Assembly (NCBI RefSeq): GCF_022884085.1
Contig: NZ_JAGGCS010000006.1
Location: 39,531 to 103,530 of the forward strand
DNA: 64,000 nucleotides
Direction: 5' to 3'
From: Paenirhizobium cremeum
GTDB lineage: Bacteria > Pseudomonadota > Alphaproteobacteria > Rhizobiales > Rhizobiaceae
The position numbers and the translations under genes were made by a program. Below, in pieces: positions 44,989 to 53,975 of this stretch. Under the pieces are notes generated by a model. It saw only the letters and a program-made list of their open reading frames with translations, made no database searches and was not told where the DNA came from. The stretch's first letter is position 1, and each line of letters opens with the position of its first letter.

Positions 44989-46356
44989 TTATTTGGTCTC
45001 GAGCTCAAGGACATTGGAGCCCTCAGCGAGGCCCAAAGAGTCGGCGTCCAGTGCAGATCGTTCCGTCGGCCATGCCAAGAGGGCGACGGAGAGGGACGCG
45101 ATCAGGCAGCCAAGCGCCATCACGATAGAAACAGCGTCCAGCGACCACCCTATCTGGAACAGCAGACCTGCGATGATCGGACCCGTAGCGGATCCAGCAC
45201 GACCGACGCCTATGACGAAGCCGGTGCCTGCTGCCCTGAACTGGGAAGAGAAGGATTGGGCTACGATCGAATAGAAGCCGGAATTGGCGCCGATGATGAA
45301 GAAACCGGCCGCTGAAGCAATGACGGTAAGTGCCGAAAGCTCCTGCGAAAATCGTCCGAATGCGGCGACCGCCGCCGCGCCGCATATCAGCGCACTAACG
45401 ACGAGCAGTCGTACGTTCCAGATTTGCGAGAGGAGACTTATGGTGATTGTGCCCAAAAGACCCCCGATATGAGCCCAAACGAGGACACCGCCGGCTGATG
45501 AAGGCGAATACCCCATGTCCGCGACCAACTTCGGAATCCACTTCATGAGGAAGTATAGCGAGACCATATAGGCGAAGAATGCAAGAGTGAGGAAAAATGC
45601 GGTCCGGCGAACGTCTCTCGCCGAGCGACCCAAGCACCGTGTGTTTTGCAACGGCCGGGAAGGCAGCGCGTCAATCGGCGACCGTCCCTGCTGCAACAAT
45701 ATGCGGTTCAGTCGGGCGAGGGCGTTTCTCGGCTGATACTGGCATAGAAAGACGAGAGACTCGGGAACGAATAGCAGCGCTGGAACAATGAGGATCGTGG
45801 TTGCCAACGCGCCAACTTCGAATACGGCTTCCCATCGATCGGTTCGGGCGAGTAATTCCGAGATCAAGGTTCCGCCGGCAATCGCTCCGAGTGAGAAGCC
45901 GCCAATCATCAGTGCGATGGCGAGGCTGCGCCTCCGGTCATTGGCGAGTTCGGCGGCAATTGCGCTGCTTGACGCGAGCAGCCCGCCAACGCCGAGCCCG
46001 GTATAGAAACGGGCGGCGGAAAGATCGAATATCGTCGGCGCCCAGGAGGCGAGCCACATGCCGGTTGCCATAATGACAAGGCAGGAAACGATAATCGGCT
46101 TGCGGCCCAAGCGGTCGGATACGAGCCCGAGCAGGATGGAGCCGATGGCCATGCCGACGAGGTCCATTGCCAGGACAATTCCCAAGGTGGCACGGTCGAT
46201 CCCCCAAGCTTCTGCGATCCCTGGAGCTGCAAACGAAATCGCATATACGTCGAACCCTTCGATGGCCGTGCAGGCTGTCAGGATGGCGATCGCCACGATT
46301 TGGCGCGGATGCATCGGCTCACGCGCCAATTTCTCCAAAGGGTGCCCGTCCGCCAT
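44989..46356 (-). CDS. MFS transporter, aromatic acid:H+ symporter type
   Basis: A 455-residue protein with 12 predicted membrane helices. The N-terminal ACTAIEGFDVYAISFAAPGIAEAWGI and LGLVSDRLGRKPII motifs are typical of the AAHS subfamily (PcaK, BenK, MhpT); the Asp in GFDVY is the conserved substrate/proton residue. It should import aromatic or similar carboxylates. ATG at 46356 chosen. It is upstream of the AraC gene on the same strand; operator copy A separates them. Confidence 0.88.
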   Translation of the reverse strand: MADGHPLEKLAREPMHPRQIVAIAILTACTAIEGFDVYAISFAAPGIAEAWGIDRATLGIVLAMDLVGMAIGSILLGLVSDRLGRKPIIVSCLVIMATGMWLASWAPTIFDLSAARFYTGLGVGGLLASSSAIAAELANDRRRSLAIALMIGGFSLGAIAGGTLISELLARTDRWEAVFEVGALATTILIVPALLFVPESLVFLCQYQPRNALARLNRILLQQGRSPIDALPSRPLQNTRCLGRSARDVRRTAFFLTLAFFAYMVSLYFLMKWIPKLVADMGYSPSSAGGVLVWAHIGGLLGTITISLLSQIWNVRLLVVSALICGAAAVAAFGRFSQELSALTVIASAAGFFIIGANSGFYSIVAQSFSSQFRAAGTGFVIGVGRAGSATGPIIAGLLFQIGWSLDAVSIVMALGCLIASLSVALLAWPTERSALDADSLGLAEGSNVLELETK

Positions 46357-46518
46357 TCCAGCCAATCCTAAATTCGACGGGCGCCCCAGGTTCTAATCGG
46401 CTCCGCAGCGCTCTTCGGACAACGGCCAAAATGTTACCACGGCCGTCGATGGTAAGAAACCGAATTCCCGGAATAGTTACGGCCTCGCCGAGAGCGTCAA
46501 CGCTCTCGGCAGCCAATG

Positions 46519-47637
46519 TCAATCCAGAGCGGCGAGCGCCGAAGCTTCGAACCCGCGGAGGGTGGCCGTGTCGCCTGAGCGGATTTTCCTTGTCCATTGC
46601 GGATCGGCAAGCTGTGCACGGCCGACGGCGATCAGATCGAACTCGTCCCGTTCCATCCGCTCGATAAGCCGTTCAAGGCCGACGGCGTTAGAATTCTCGC
46701 CGCCGAAAGCGCCAAGGAATTCGCCGGACAGGCCGACCGAACCGACGCTGATCGTCGCTGCGCCGGTCAGCTTCTTCGCCCAACCGGCGAAGTTGAGGCC
46801 CGTCTGGCCATCGATTTCAGGGAATTCCGGTTCCCAGAAGCGCCGCTGCGAGCAATGGAGGATGTCGGCGCCCGCGCCGACCAGAGGCTCGAGCCATTGG
46901 GCCATCTCGTCAGGTGAAGCGGCAAGGCGCGCGCCATAGTCCTGCGGTTTCCACTGGCTGAGGCGGAGAATGATCGGGAAGTCCGGCCCCACGGCGGCAC
47001 GCACGGCAGCGACGACCTCGGCTGCGAACCGCGACCGTTCGGCGATTGTCGCACCGCCATAGCGATCTTCACGGCGGTTGGTGGCCGACCAGAAGAACTG
47101 GTCGATCAAATAACCGTGGGCGCCATGGATCTCGACCACATCGAAGCCGAGCCGCTTGGCATTGCCGGCTGCACGCGCGAATGCGGCGATTGTGTCTGCA
47201 ATGTCGCCATCACTCATGGCGACGCCGCGTGGTGTGTCGGGACCGGCAAGGCCCGAGGGGCTTTCGACCGGGATCGCCGGTTCCCATCCGCTCATTCCCG
47301 GGGTCGAGCCGGTGTGCCAGATCTGCGGACCCATGCGACCGCCGGCAGCATGCACGGCGTCGATCACCTGCTTCCAGCCCGCCAGGGCAGCCTCGCCGTG
47401 AAAAAAGGGAATGCTGGGCTCATTGCGCGAGGCCGGTCGGTCGATCACCGTCCCCTCGGACAGGATCAGACCCGCACCGCCCTCCGCCCGCCGGCGATAA
47501 TAGGCCGCGTTGGTTGGCCCGGGCACGCCGTCGGGCGCGAAAAGTCGGGTCATCGCCGGCATGACAATTCGGTTGGGCAGGGTCAGAGAGCCGACCGAGA
47601 AGGGCTGGAACAGAATATCAGGGGAAAGCGCAGACAT
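46519..47637 (-). CDS. Old yellow enzyme-type NADH:flavin oxidoreductase
   Basis: A 372-residue TIM-barrel flavoenzyme. LFQPFSVGSLTLPNRIVMPAMTRLFAPDGVPGPTNAAYYRRRAEGGAGLILSEG-type opening, QIWHTGS, VEIHGAHGYLIDQFFWSATNRREDRYGG and the C-terminal FDLIAVGRAQLADPQW are family blocks. It should reduce alpha,beta-unsaturated carbonyls or nitro compounds with FMN and NAD(P)H. The ATG at 47637 follows GGAGCTACC. Divergent from an HxlR regulator, the usual partner for such reductases. Confidence 0.92.
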   Translation of the reverse strand: MSALSPDILFQPFSVGSLTLPNRIVMPAMTRLFAPDGVPGPTNAAYYRRRAEGGAGLILSEGTVIDRPASRNEPSIPFFHGEAALAGWKQVIDAVHAAGGRMGPQIWHTGSTPGMSGWEPAIPVESPSGLAGPDTPRGVAMSDGDIADTIAAFARAAGNAKRLGFDVVEIHGAHGYLIDQFFWSATNRREDRYGGATIAERSRFAAEVVAAVRAAVGPDFPIILRLSQWKPQDYGARLAASPDEMAQWLEPLVGAGADILHCSQRRFWEPEFPEIDGQTGLNFAGWAKKLTGAATISVGSVGLSGEFLGAFGGENSNAVGLERLIERMERDEFDLIAVGRAQLADPQWTRKIRSGDTATLRGFEASALAALD

Positions 47638-47669
47638 GGTAGCTCCGTTGTTGAGGCAGAGCAACCAAA

Positions 47670-47689
47670 GTATACAGTGGAAACCTAGG
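47670..47689. promoter_or_regulatory. Candidate HxlR operator region
   Basis: GTATAC (47670-47675) and CCTAGG (47684-47689), two 6-bp palindromes 14 bp apart centre to centre, lie in the 96-bp divergent gap between the old yellow enzyme and HxlR genes. Suggestive only. Confidence 0.35.
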
Positions 47690-47733
47690 ATCAATTACGC
47701 ACTTTATTTCGCCCAGGTATATTGGAGGAAACC

Positions 47734-48138
47734 ATGCCCCCTGCCGACCGCTTCAGCTTCTCTGTGAATTGCCCCAGCCGGTTGCTGTTCGACCAGATCG
47801 CCGACAAATGGTCGATGATGGTGCTTACAGTCCTGGACGACGGACCCATGCGCTTCAACGGGATCAAGCGACACCTCGAAGGTGTCACGCAGAAGGCGCT
47901 CACTCAATGTCTGCGCCGCCTGGAGCGCAACGGCCTTGTCGTTCGACGGGTTCTTCCGCTCTCTCCGGTTGCTGTTGAGTACGAGATCACGCCGCTAGGT
48001 CGTTCGTTGCAACCGCCATTCAAGGCGCTTTACAAGTGGACGCTCGATCATCTCGATGCAGTGGAGCGCGCCCGCCTTAGCTTCGATGCGCAACTGGCCG
48101 ACCAGCAGGGCAGAAGGGCTCTACGTTCGATCGGATGA
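47734..48138 (+). CDS. HxlR family transcriptional regulator
   Basis: A 134-residue winged-helix protein. NCPSRLLFDQIADKWSMMVLTVLDDGPMRFNGIKRHLEGVTQKALTQCLRRLERNGLVVRR is the diagnostic HxlR block; the Cys at about residue 13 is where redox-sensing relatives (YodB, QorR) react with quinones or diamide. GGAGGAAACC precedes the ATG. It likely represses the divergent flavin reductase until an electrophile is sensed (inference). Confidence 0.93.
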   Translation: MPPADRFSFSVNCPSRLLFDQIADKWSMMVLTVLDDGPMRFNGIKRHLEGVTQKALTQCLRRLERNGLVVRRVLPLSPVAVEYEITPLGRSLQPPFKALYKWTLDHLDAVERARLSFDAQLADQQGRRALRSIG

Positions 48139-48200
48139 GTCTGCCGCCAGCGCATGCGGACAAGCGCTGTATCGATCTGTTTTGGCGGGACTTGGCCGGG

Positions 48201-49118
48201 CTAATGTTGTGGACGCATCAGCCTTGGCGTCGCGGCGTGGGAGGCTATGAGTTCGTCGATTTTCTCCAGGAAGCTATGGAGCACCGGCGATGGATTGTCG
48301 GTCCGATAGCCTGCTGCAATCTCGATGACCGGAGGGTTGCCGGTGAGTGGTCTACTCACCACGGACCAAGGCAGTAGAGGTTCGACATAGGCTGGAAGAA
48401 GCGTAACGCCCCGGGTCGACGCCACAAGCGAGATACCGGTGGCAAACCCGTCGAGGAAGTGACTGGGCGAGACGAACAGGCCGCGCTCACGCAGGTACCG
48501 CTCCACGATCCCCCGCAGGACGTGCGGCGTCTCGGAATATCCAATGAACGATTCCGGATCGATATCCCGCGGGTCGATTTCGGACCTTGCTGCCAGGGGG
48601 TGATCGCTCGGCAGGATCACCACGATCGGCTCATGCGCGATGATCTTGTAACTGACATCGGGCTGTGGCTCGATGCGCGAGAAGCCGAGGTCGAGCTCGC
48701 CGCGCTGGACCGCTTCCGCGACATCCGGGGAGAAGTCGCTCGACACCCTGAAGTCGATATTCTTCAACTGGCTGCTCAGCACGTTCGTGACATGCGGCAG
48801 CCACTCTACCTCTTGGCCCGTCAGAAAGCCCACTGAAAAGCTCGTCTTGGGCGGCCGGACGGCACGCCGCGCAGCGGCAACAGCCTCGGCAGCCTGGCTC
48901 AGAGCAAGCCGGGCATGATCGAGAAATGCACGCCCTGCCGGCGTAAGCTCTACGCCTCGCGAACTGCGTGCTAGGAGATCTGTGCCGACCTCGAGTTCCA
49001 GATCGCGTAGTTGGCGGCTTAGCGATGGCTGCGCGGTGTGAAGCCGCTTCTCGGCCGCCATCTTGAGGCTCCCTTCCTCAGCTACTGCCACAAAATATCT
49101 GAGATGTCGCAGTTCCAT
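48201..49118 (-). CDS. LysR family transcriptional regulator
   Basis: A 305-residue regulator. HTH at about 1-60 (MELRHLRYFVAVAEEGSLKMAAEKRLHTAQPSLSRQLRDLELEVGTDLLARSSRGVELT). The effector domain resembles the CatM/HcaR group (SFSVGFLTGQEVEW, SRIEPQPDVSYKII, VILPSDHPLAA). It is divergent from the degenerate SDR gene. A LysR-type dyad overlaps its own promoter. Confidence 0.93.
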   Translation of the reverse strand: MELRHLRYFVAVAEEGSLKMAAEKRLHTAQPSLSRQLRDLELEVGTDLLARSSRGVELTPAGRAFLDHARLALSQAAEAVAAARRAVRPPKTSFSVGFLTGQEVEWLPHVTNVLSSQLKNIDFRVSSDFSPDVAEAVQRGELDLGFSRIEPQPDVSYKIIAHEPIVVILPSDHPLAARSEIDPRDIDPESFIGYSETPHVLRGIVERYLRERGLFVSPSHFLDGFATGISLVASTRGVTLLPAYVEPLLPWSVVSRPLTGNPPVIEIAAGYRTDNPSPVLHSFLEKIDELIASHAATPRLMRPQH

Positions 49119-49125
49119 TTTGCCG

Positions 49126-49144
49126 ATATGCCTCCAAGGTATAT
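49126..49144. promoter_or_regulatory. LysR-type dyad upstream of the LysR gene
   Basis: ATATGCC and GGTATAT form an imperfect (one mismatch) 7-bp inverted repeat around TCCAA, 8 bp before the LysR start. It fits the partly symmetric T-N11-A style of LysR recognition sites. Confidence 0.45.
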
Positions 49145-49306
49145 CTAGAACATATACAAAGTAATTCTCTCCATGAAAATAGCTGTTATTAAAGAGATGT
49201 CGGCTGAGAGTGCTTACCGCAGAAGCATAGCCGCTCAGTGAGAGTGTTTGCGCGACCGTAGGGGCCAGCGTTAGCCGGCGGCACATCAAGATCGTGGAGG
49301 ATAGCC

Positions 49307-49984
49307 GTGCACCCGTGTACCGGGAAGACCGCCCTTGTGACGAGCGCATCCGCTGGCGCGGGCCGCGCAGTGGCGATGGCTCTCGCCAAGGCAGGCGCGC
49401 AGGTCGTCGTTCATCATTCCCGTTCGCCCGCGGCGGCCGAGCAGATCGTGAGCGGCATTCGCGCGAATGGAGGAAAGGCTATCGCGCTGGCTGTCGATCT
49501 GGCGAGCCCTGATGGGCCGCAGGAACTCGCCTCGCGGACACGCGCAATTGTTGGGGATCGGCTGGACATCCTGGTCTTCAATGCCAGGCTCTCGAAATCG
49601 GGAAAACTGCAGGACGCGACTATCAAGGCGTTCGACGCGGAGTTCGCAGCCAACGTCCGGGCGCCGCTTTTTCTCATCCAGCAGCTGCTCCCGGTGATGA
49701 ACAGGGGCTCGCGATTCGTCGTCACACTCGAACCGTCGTTGCCGCCCGAGATGACGCCTGCATCCTCCTCCGTTCAGGGTGGGCTCGAAGGTCTGGTCGG
49801 CCAGCTGTCCCCGGTGCTCGCGTCGCGCGGTATCCAGGTCGACTCGGTGATCCCGGCAAACCTGGCGCGTGTGGCGGGCGAGTGTCCCGGTGGCACACCG
49901 CCGTGCGCCGCGGGCGATGCTCGCGCGGCTCGGCCTTCCGAGATCGCACGCACCGTGACTGAACTGGTTTCTTCGCAAGGATAG
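49307..49984 (+). CDS. Degenerate short-chain dehydrogenase-like protein
   Basis: A 225-residue Rossmann protein starting at GTG behind GGAGG. The nucleotide motif is altered (VTSASAGAGR for TGxxxGxG) and NNAG is FNAR (92-94). In the place of the catalytic YxxxK the sequence is SSSVQ: Tyr to Ser153 and Lys to Gln157, aligned through the shared GGLEGL. It is therefore probably not an active SDR; it may bind nucleotide as a sensor or be decaying. It is divergent from the first LysR gene and is followed by DUF427 and a second LysR. Confidence 0.8.
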   Translation: MHPCTGKTALVTSASAGAGRAVAMALAKAGAQVVVHHSRSPAAAEQIVSGIRANGGKAIALAVDLASPDGPQELASRTRAIVGDRLDILVFNARLSKSGKLQDATIKAFDAEFAANVRAPLFLIQQLLPVMNRGSRFVVTLEPSLPPEMTPASSSVQGGLEGLVGQLSPVLASRGIQVDSVIPANLARVAGECPGGTPPCAAGDARAARPSEIARTVTELVSSQG

Positions 49985-50039
49985 GGACGTATCTCGGCCG
50001 ACAGTGCCGGAGCGATATAAGGAAGACTGGAGACGAGAC

Positions 50040-50420
50040 ATGCAGCAGGGCATCATGCGCGTACCGGATGGAAGTCATCCGATCATCGTCGAGCCAATCG
50101 GGGGCCATGTGGTCGTCGTTGCCGGTGGCAAGGTCGTCGCCGATACGCTTCGCGCGCTGAACCTGCGCGAAGCGAACCTGCCATCCGTGCTCTATATCCC
50201 GCGTCGCGATGTTGACATGGCTGTTCTGAAGCGATCCCCGACGTCCCGTTACTGCCCTTACAAGGGTGAGGCTTCCTATTTCAGTATTGCCGCCGATGAC
50301 GCCGAGACACCCGATGGTGCCTGGATCTATGACATGCCGCATTGGGCGGTCTGCGAGATCGAGGATCATGTCGCATTCGACCCCGACCTGGTCGAGTGTA
50401 TTGAAGTGCTGACGCACTGA
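50040..50420 (+). CDS. DUF427 family protein
   Basis: A 126-residue beta-rich protein. VVAGGKVVADTLRALNLREANLPSVLYIPRRDV, SRYCPYKGEASYFSI and WAVCEIEDHVAFDPDLV are DUF427 blocks. The domain binds no known cofactor; members often sit by redox or lyase genes. The Cys in CPYKG is conserved in the family. ATG at 50040 was chosen; an in-frame GTG at 50004 exists. It ends 23 bp before the second LysR gene. Confidence 0.85.
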   Translation: MQQGIMRVPDGSHPIIVEPIGGHVVVVAGGKVVADTLRALNLREANLPSVLYIPRRDVDMAVLKRSPTSRYCPYKGEASYFSIAADDAETPDGAWIYDMPHWAVCEIEDHVAFDPDLVECIEVLTH

Positions 50421-50443
50421 TTGCGAAAAGGAGGTTGATCGCA

Positions 50444-51355
50444 ATGGACCTCATCAGCAGCCTCCAATCTTTTGTACGGGTCGCGGAGACGGGCTCCTTC
50501 TCGGCTGTTGCCGCCGAGCGCGGCGTCACCCAACCCGCAATCTCGCGCCAAGTGACCGCGCTTGAGGACTATCTGTGCGCGCGGCTCGTGCAACGTAGCA
50601 CCCAGGCGGTCACGCTGACGGAGGAAGGGCGCAACCTTTTGCTCCCGGCCCAGGAGTTGATCGACGCCGCGGACGGCATCCGTCAATTGACCGGACGCTG
50701 GTCGCGTCAGCCGGTCGGATCGGTGCGCCTCGCGCTGCCGGTCTCGCTCGGCCTTTACCTCAGCGACCGGATTACCGCGTTGCTGAGCGAGTTCGACGAG
50801 CTCTCGGTCGATCTCGTGCTCCGCGACCGCTGTGGCAACCTGATCGAAGACGGCCTCGATCTCGAGGTCTGTATCGGCGAGCCGCAGGACGCCTATCTCA
50901 TCTGCCGGCGGGTCGGCTCGATGGCCGAAATGCTCGTCGCCTCGCCAGCCTACCTCGGGCGCAAGCCTGCTCCGGTCCGACCAGCGGATCTCGAAGGCCA
51001 CGATTGCATCGTCCATTCCCGCTCCGGCTCGGGACGGAGCTGGCAATTCCTGGACGGCCCGAATGGCATGGGCTGCAATGTCGCTCCTCGCGGCAGGTTT
51101 AGCGCCGACAATGCCGCTGCGGCCTATCGTGCCGCACTCGGTGGACTGGGTATTGCCTGCCTGCCTGCCGTGCTCGTTTTGGAAGACATTGCCGCCGGTC
51201 GACTATGCCAGCTCATTCCGGAACAGCCACTTCGGCGTCACCCAATTTACATCACCTATGCATCGCGGCGGCGTCTTCCGCATCGCACCCGCGCGGTGAT
51301 CGATTTCCTCGTCCGGTCGTTCCAGACCGATCCCGAGATGCGCATCGCAGATTGA
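50444..51355 (+). CDS. LysR family transcriptional regulator (CrgA/YafC-like)
   Basis: A 303-residue regulator with HTH about 1-60 (MDLISSLQSFVRVAETGSFSAVAAERGVTQPAISRQVTALEDYLCARLVQRSTQAVTLTEEG) and an effector domain of the DmlR/YafC/CrgA type (LVLRDRCGNLIEDGLDLEVCIGEPQDAYLICRRVG). AAAAGGAGG precedes the ATG by 9 nt; TTG at 50435 is in frame but less likely. Many members control adjacent dehydrogenases. Confidence 0.92.
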   Translation: MDLISSLQSFVRVAETGSFSAVAAERGVTQPAISRQVTALEDYLCARLVQRSTQAVTLTEEGRNLLLPAQELIDAADGIRQLTGRWSRQPVGSVRLALPVSLGLYLSDRITALLSEFDELSVDLVLRDRCGNLIEDGLDLEVCIGEPQDAYLICRRVGSMAEMLVASPAYLGRKPAPVRPADLEGHDCIVHSRSGSGRSWQFLDGPNGMGCNVAPRGRFSADNAAAAYRAALGGLGIACLPAVLVLEDIAAGRLCQLIPEQPLRRHPIYITYASRRRLPHRTRAVIDFLVRSFQTDPEMRIAD

Positions 51356-51479
51356 GACACCCTAGGTATCAACGACCGGTCGATCTTGCAGCTATCAGGA
51401 TCGGCAGGGACACTTACGCGCGTGCCAACTGAGGGCGCGCGGCGGAAGCCATTCCAGCCACCACTGAAGGGTCAAGCTC

Positions 51480-51505
51480 ATACCATCGGTATCGTCGGAT
51501 ATAAG
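51480..51505 (+). promoter_or_regulatory. Operator copy B with -10-like TATAAG
   Basis: ATACC-ATC-GGTAT (51480-51492) is followed 7 nt later by TATAAG (51500-51505). The block GCTCATACC-N2-CGGTATCG-N-C-N-GATATAAG is shared with copy C. It precedes the haloperoxidase remnant and the aldehyde dehydrogenase operon. Confidence 0.6.
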
Positions 51506-51635
51506 ATCGAGCTCAGTTCTGTGTCACCCGCGCACGGCGTAACTTTTCATCAAGATCAACGATGCGGAGGCCGACAATGACCCCGACATACCATTCCAGA
51601 GGACGGCAACAGCCGCCCGATTACGAAGGGCCAAT

Positions 51636-51878
51636 ATGACTACGTCCACGAGCTTTCGGAGGCTGACCACCCCCCCCGATCTCAAGGCGATCGACAAGCC
51701 GACCGTGATTATCCACGGCGCTGACGACCAGATCGTGCCGATCAAGGTGTCCGGCGAATTATCCGCCAAGCTCGTGCGGGGTGCGACCCTCAAGATCTAC
51801 CAGGGCGGCTCGCATGGTCTCGCCCAGGTCGATGCCGAGCGCTTCAACGCCGATCTTCAAGGGTTCATCGAGAACTGA
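51636..51878 (+). pseudogene. C-terminal remnant of a non-heme chloroperoxidase-type alpha/beta hydrolase
   Basis: An 80-codon frame whose residues about 15-80 (DLKAIDKPTVIIHGADDQIVPIKVSGELSAKLVRGATLKIYQGGSHGLAQV) match the last quarter of haloperoxidase-like hydrolases, including the acid (GADD) and His (GSHG) of the triad. The N-terminal ~200 residues with the serine nucleophile are missing; the preceding 130 bp do not encode them. It sits between operator copy B and the aldehyde dehydrogenase gene. It may still be translated but cannot hydrolyse esters. Confidence 0.75.
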
Positions 51879-52024
51879 GGCGCCCCGACGCAGGCTGCGT
51901 GAGGCGGCCACGTTTCCCAGGAACAGGCAATAATTTCCCAGCTTCCGGCAAGTTCCAACCTGCCGGCGAGCCTAGACCAACTCGTGTCCGGCCATGTGGC
52001 CAGGCACCATCCAGGAGTTTCGCC

Positions 52025-53452
52025 ATGAAGGCCGATTTCAAACTTCTCATCGACGGCAGGGATTGCGAAGGATCAACCGGACAAAGCGAAGCCGTCGTCA
52101 ATCCGGCGACAGGTGAGACGGTCTGCCGTGTCGCCTATGCCTCTGAGACAGATCTCGAGGAGGTTGTCGCGATTGCAGTCCGCGGCATGCGCGACTGGCA
52201 GGCCGTCGTGCCTTGGGAGCGCGGCCGCATCCTGAAGCGGGCGGCAGAGATCTTGCGCCGCGACAGCGAAGCCGCGGCGCTCACGATGACTGTCGAGCAG
52301 GGAAAACCGCTTGCCGAGGCCCGGATCGAGGTCGAACGCTCGGCCGATTTCCTCGAATGGGGTGGTGAGCAGGCGCGCCGAATCGCCGACCGGGTCCTGG
52401 CGGGTCGCACCCCGGATAGCCGGATCGAGGTCCAGAGCCACCCGATTGGGGTCGTCGCCGCTTTCACCCCGTGGAACTTCCCGATGGCGCTCGCCGCCAA
52501 GAAGTTTGCAGGCGCGCTCGGTGCCGGCTGCGGCATCATCTGCAAGCCTTCGCAGGAGACGCCGGGCTCGGTGCTGGTGATGGCCAAGGCACTGCTTGAG
52601 GCTGGCGTCACGCCCGGCGCGCTGGCGGTCGTCTTCGGCGATGCCGGCCAGATCTCCGACTATCTCATCGCTGCTCCCGAGATTGCCAAGATCACCTTCA
52701 CCGGGTCGATCCCCATCGGGAAGCGCCTGGCGGCCGCCGCCGCCTCCCGCATCAAGCCCGTCACGATGGAACTGGGCGGACACGCGCCGGTGATCGTCTG
52801 TGCCGACGCAGACCCCGACCGGGCCGCCGAGATGCTCGTGCGCGCCAAGTTCATGAATGCGGGCCAGATCTGCCTGTGCCCCACCCGCTTCTTCGTTGAG
52901 GAACCGATTGTCGAGCGCTTCACCGCGCGCTTCGTGGAGTTGGCAAGCGCGCTGCGCCTCGGCGACGGCACCGACCCCGAGACGCAGATGGGACCCCTCG
53001 CAAATGCGCGGCGGCTCGAGGCGATCAGCGGCCTGGTCGAGAACGCCCGCATGGGCGGTGCGACGGTGCTGACCGGCGGCAAACGTCACGGCGACCGGGG
53101 CTTCTTTTACGAACCGACGGTACTCGTTGACGTACCCGACGAGGCGGCGATCCTGCACGAGGAACCGTTCGGCCCGGTAGTGCCCATCCTGCCATTCACC
53201 GACGAGGCGGACATGCTGGCCCGGGCCAACGGCCTGGAGTTCGGGCTCGCCTCCTACATCGTCACCAATGACGTCCATCGAGAGCGGCGGCTTACCGCGG
53301 CACTCGAATATGGCGTGGTCGGCGTCAACGGCATGGTCATGCACTATCCCGAAGCGCCGCTCGGCGGCTGGAAGGAGAGCGGCATCGATACCGAGGGCGG
53401 TATCGAGATCCTCGATCCGTACCTGCGCACCAAATACGTCAGCATCGCGTAG
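52025..53452 (+). CDS. Aldehyde dehydrogenase, succinate-semialdehyde-dehydrogenase-like
   Basis: A 475-residue NAD(P)-dependent dehydrogenase. Asn151 (PWNFP), general base Glu249 (MELGGHAP) and nucleophile Cys283 (AGQICLCPTR) are all present, so it should be active. Similarity is to the SSADH/GabD class that oxidises semialdehydes. CAGGAG precedes the ATG. It starts the run aldehyde dehydrogenase, DUF2721, lyase, with short gaps or overlaps. A semialdehyde arising from an aromatic or branched acid is a possible substrate (inference). Confidence 0.92.
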   Translation: MKADFKLLIDGRDCEGSTGQSEAVVNPATGETVCRVAYASETDLEEVVAIAVRGMRDWQAVVPWERGRILKRAAEILRRDSEAAALTMTVEQGKPLAEARIEVERSADFLEWGGEQARRIADRVLAGRTPDSRIEVQSHPIGVVAAFTPWNFPMALAAKKFAGALGAGCGIICKPSQETPGSVLVMAKALLEAGVTPGALAVVFGDAGQISDYLIAAPEIAKITFTGSIPIGKRLAAAAASRIKPVTMELGGHAPVIVCADADPDRAAEMLVRAKFMNAGQICLCPTRFFVEEPIVERFTARFVELASALRLGDGTDPETQMGPLANARRLEAISGLVENARMGGATVLTGGKRHGDRGFFYEPTVLVDVPDEAAILHEEPFGPVVPILPFTDEADMLARANGLEFGLASYIVTNDVHRERRLTAALEYGVVGVNGMVMHYPEAPLGGWKESGIDTEGGIEILDPYLRTKYVSIA

Positions 53453-53468
53453 CGCGAGGGGGCCGGCA

Positions 53469-53975
53469 ATGTTCGACGATCCTTCCTCTCCGCTCTCGTT
53501 CGTTGCGGGTTCCGCGATCCTGACGAACGCGTGCGCCATCATGCAGAACGGGGCGACCGTCCGGTACAATCTCGCCATCACCCAGTGGCGCGACTTCCGG
53601 GCCTCGCTGGTCGCGCGCGACGAGCGCCTCTCGCAGCAATATATCGACACCCAGGCAGCGCTTGGGTTCGCCGAAACGCGGGTGCGTTTGCAGCTTCACG
53701 GCCTTGGCCTGCTCAACGCCGCGGTCGCCTTGTTTGCCGCGACGACAGTAATGGGCGTGAGTGGGGCGTTCCTCGTCCAGGCGCTGATCCTGTCCGCGAT
53801 GCCGGTGAACGTCGTCATGCTGGTCGCCAGCGGTATAGCGCTTTTCCTTCTTCTCGCCGCGACGATCACCTTCTTCCGCGAAGGCGCATGCGGCCGAGCC
53901 CTGCTCGTGCTGCATCGCGACCTGGGCGAGCCCGTCGCGGAAGAAATCGCACGGAGCGCCGGCCATGCCGACTGA
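53469..53975 (+). CDS. DUF2721 family membrane protein
   Basis: A 168-residue protein with two or three membrane helices (about 7-27, 77-100, 108-138). The N-terminal FVAGSAILTNACAIMQNGATVRYN is the DUF2721 pattern. Function unknown. It starts 16 bp after the aldehyde dehydrogenase stop, and its 3' end overlaps the lyase start by 11 nt. Confidence 0.8.
   Translation: MFDDPSSPLSFVAGSAILTNACAIMQNGATVRYNLAITQWRDFRASLVARDERLSQQYIDTQAALGFAETRVRLQLHGLGLLNAAVALFAATTVMGVSGAFLVQALILSAMPVNVVMLVASGIALFLLLAATITFFREGACGRALLVLHRDLGEPVAEEIARSAGHAD

Noticed and set aside
51357..51370. ACACC-CTA-GGTAT as a fourth operator copy
   Set aside because: It has one mismatch in the dyad and lacks the -10-like hexamer at the fixed 7-nt spacing.
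52073..53650. 525-codon minus-strand open frame over the aldehyde dehydrogenase
   Set aside because: The aldehyde dehydrogenase has all catalytic residues; the antisense frame has no recognisable domain.
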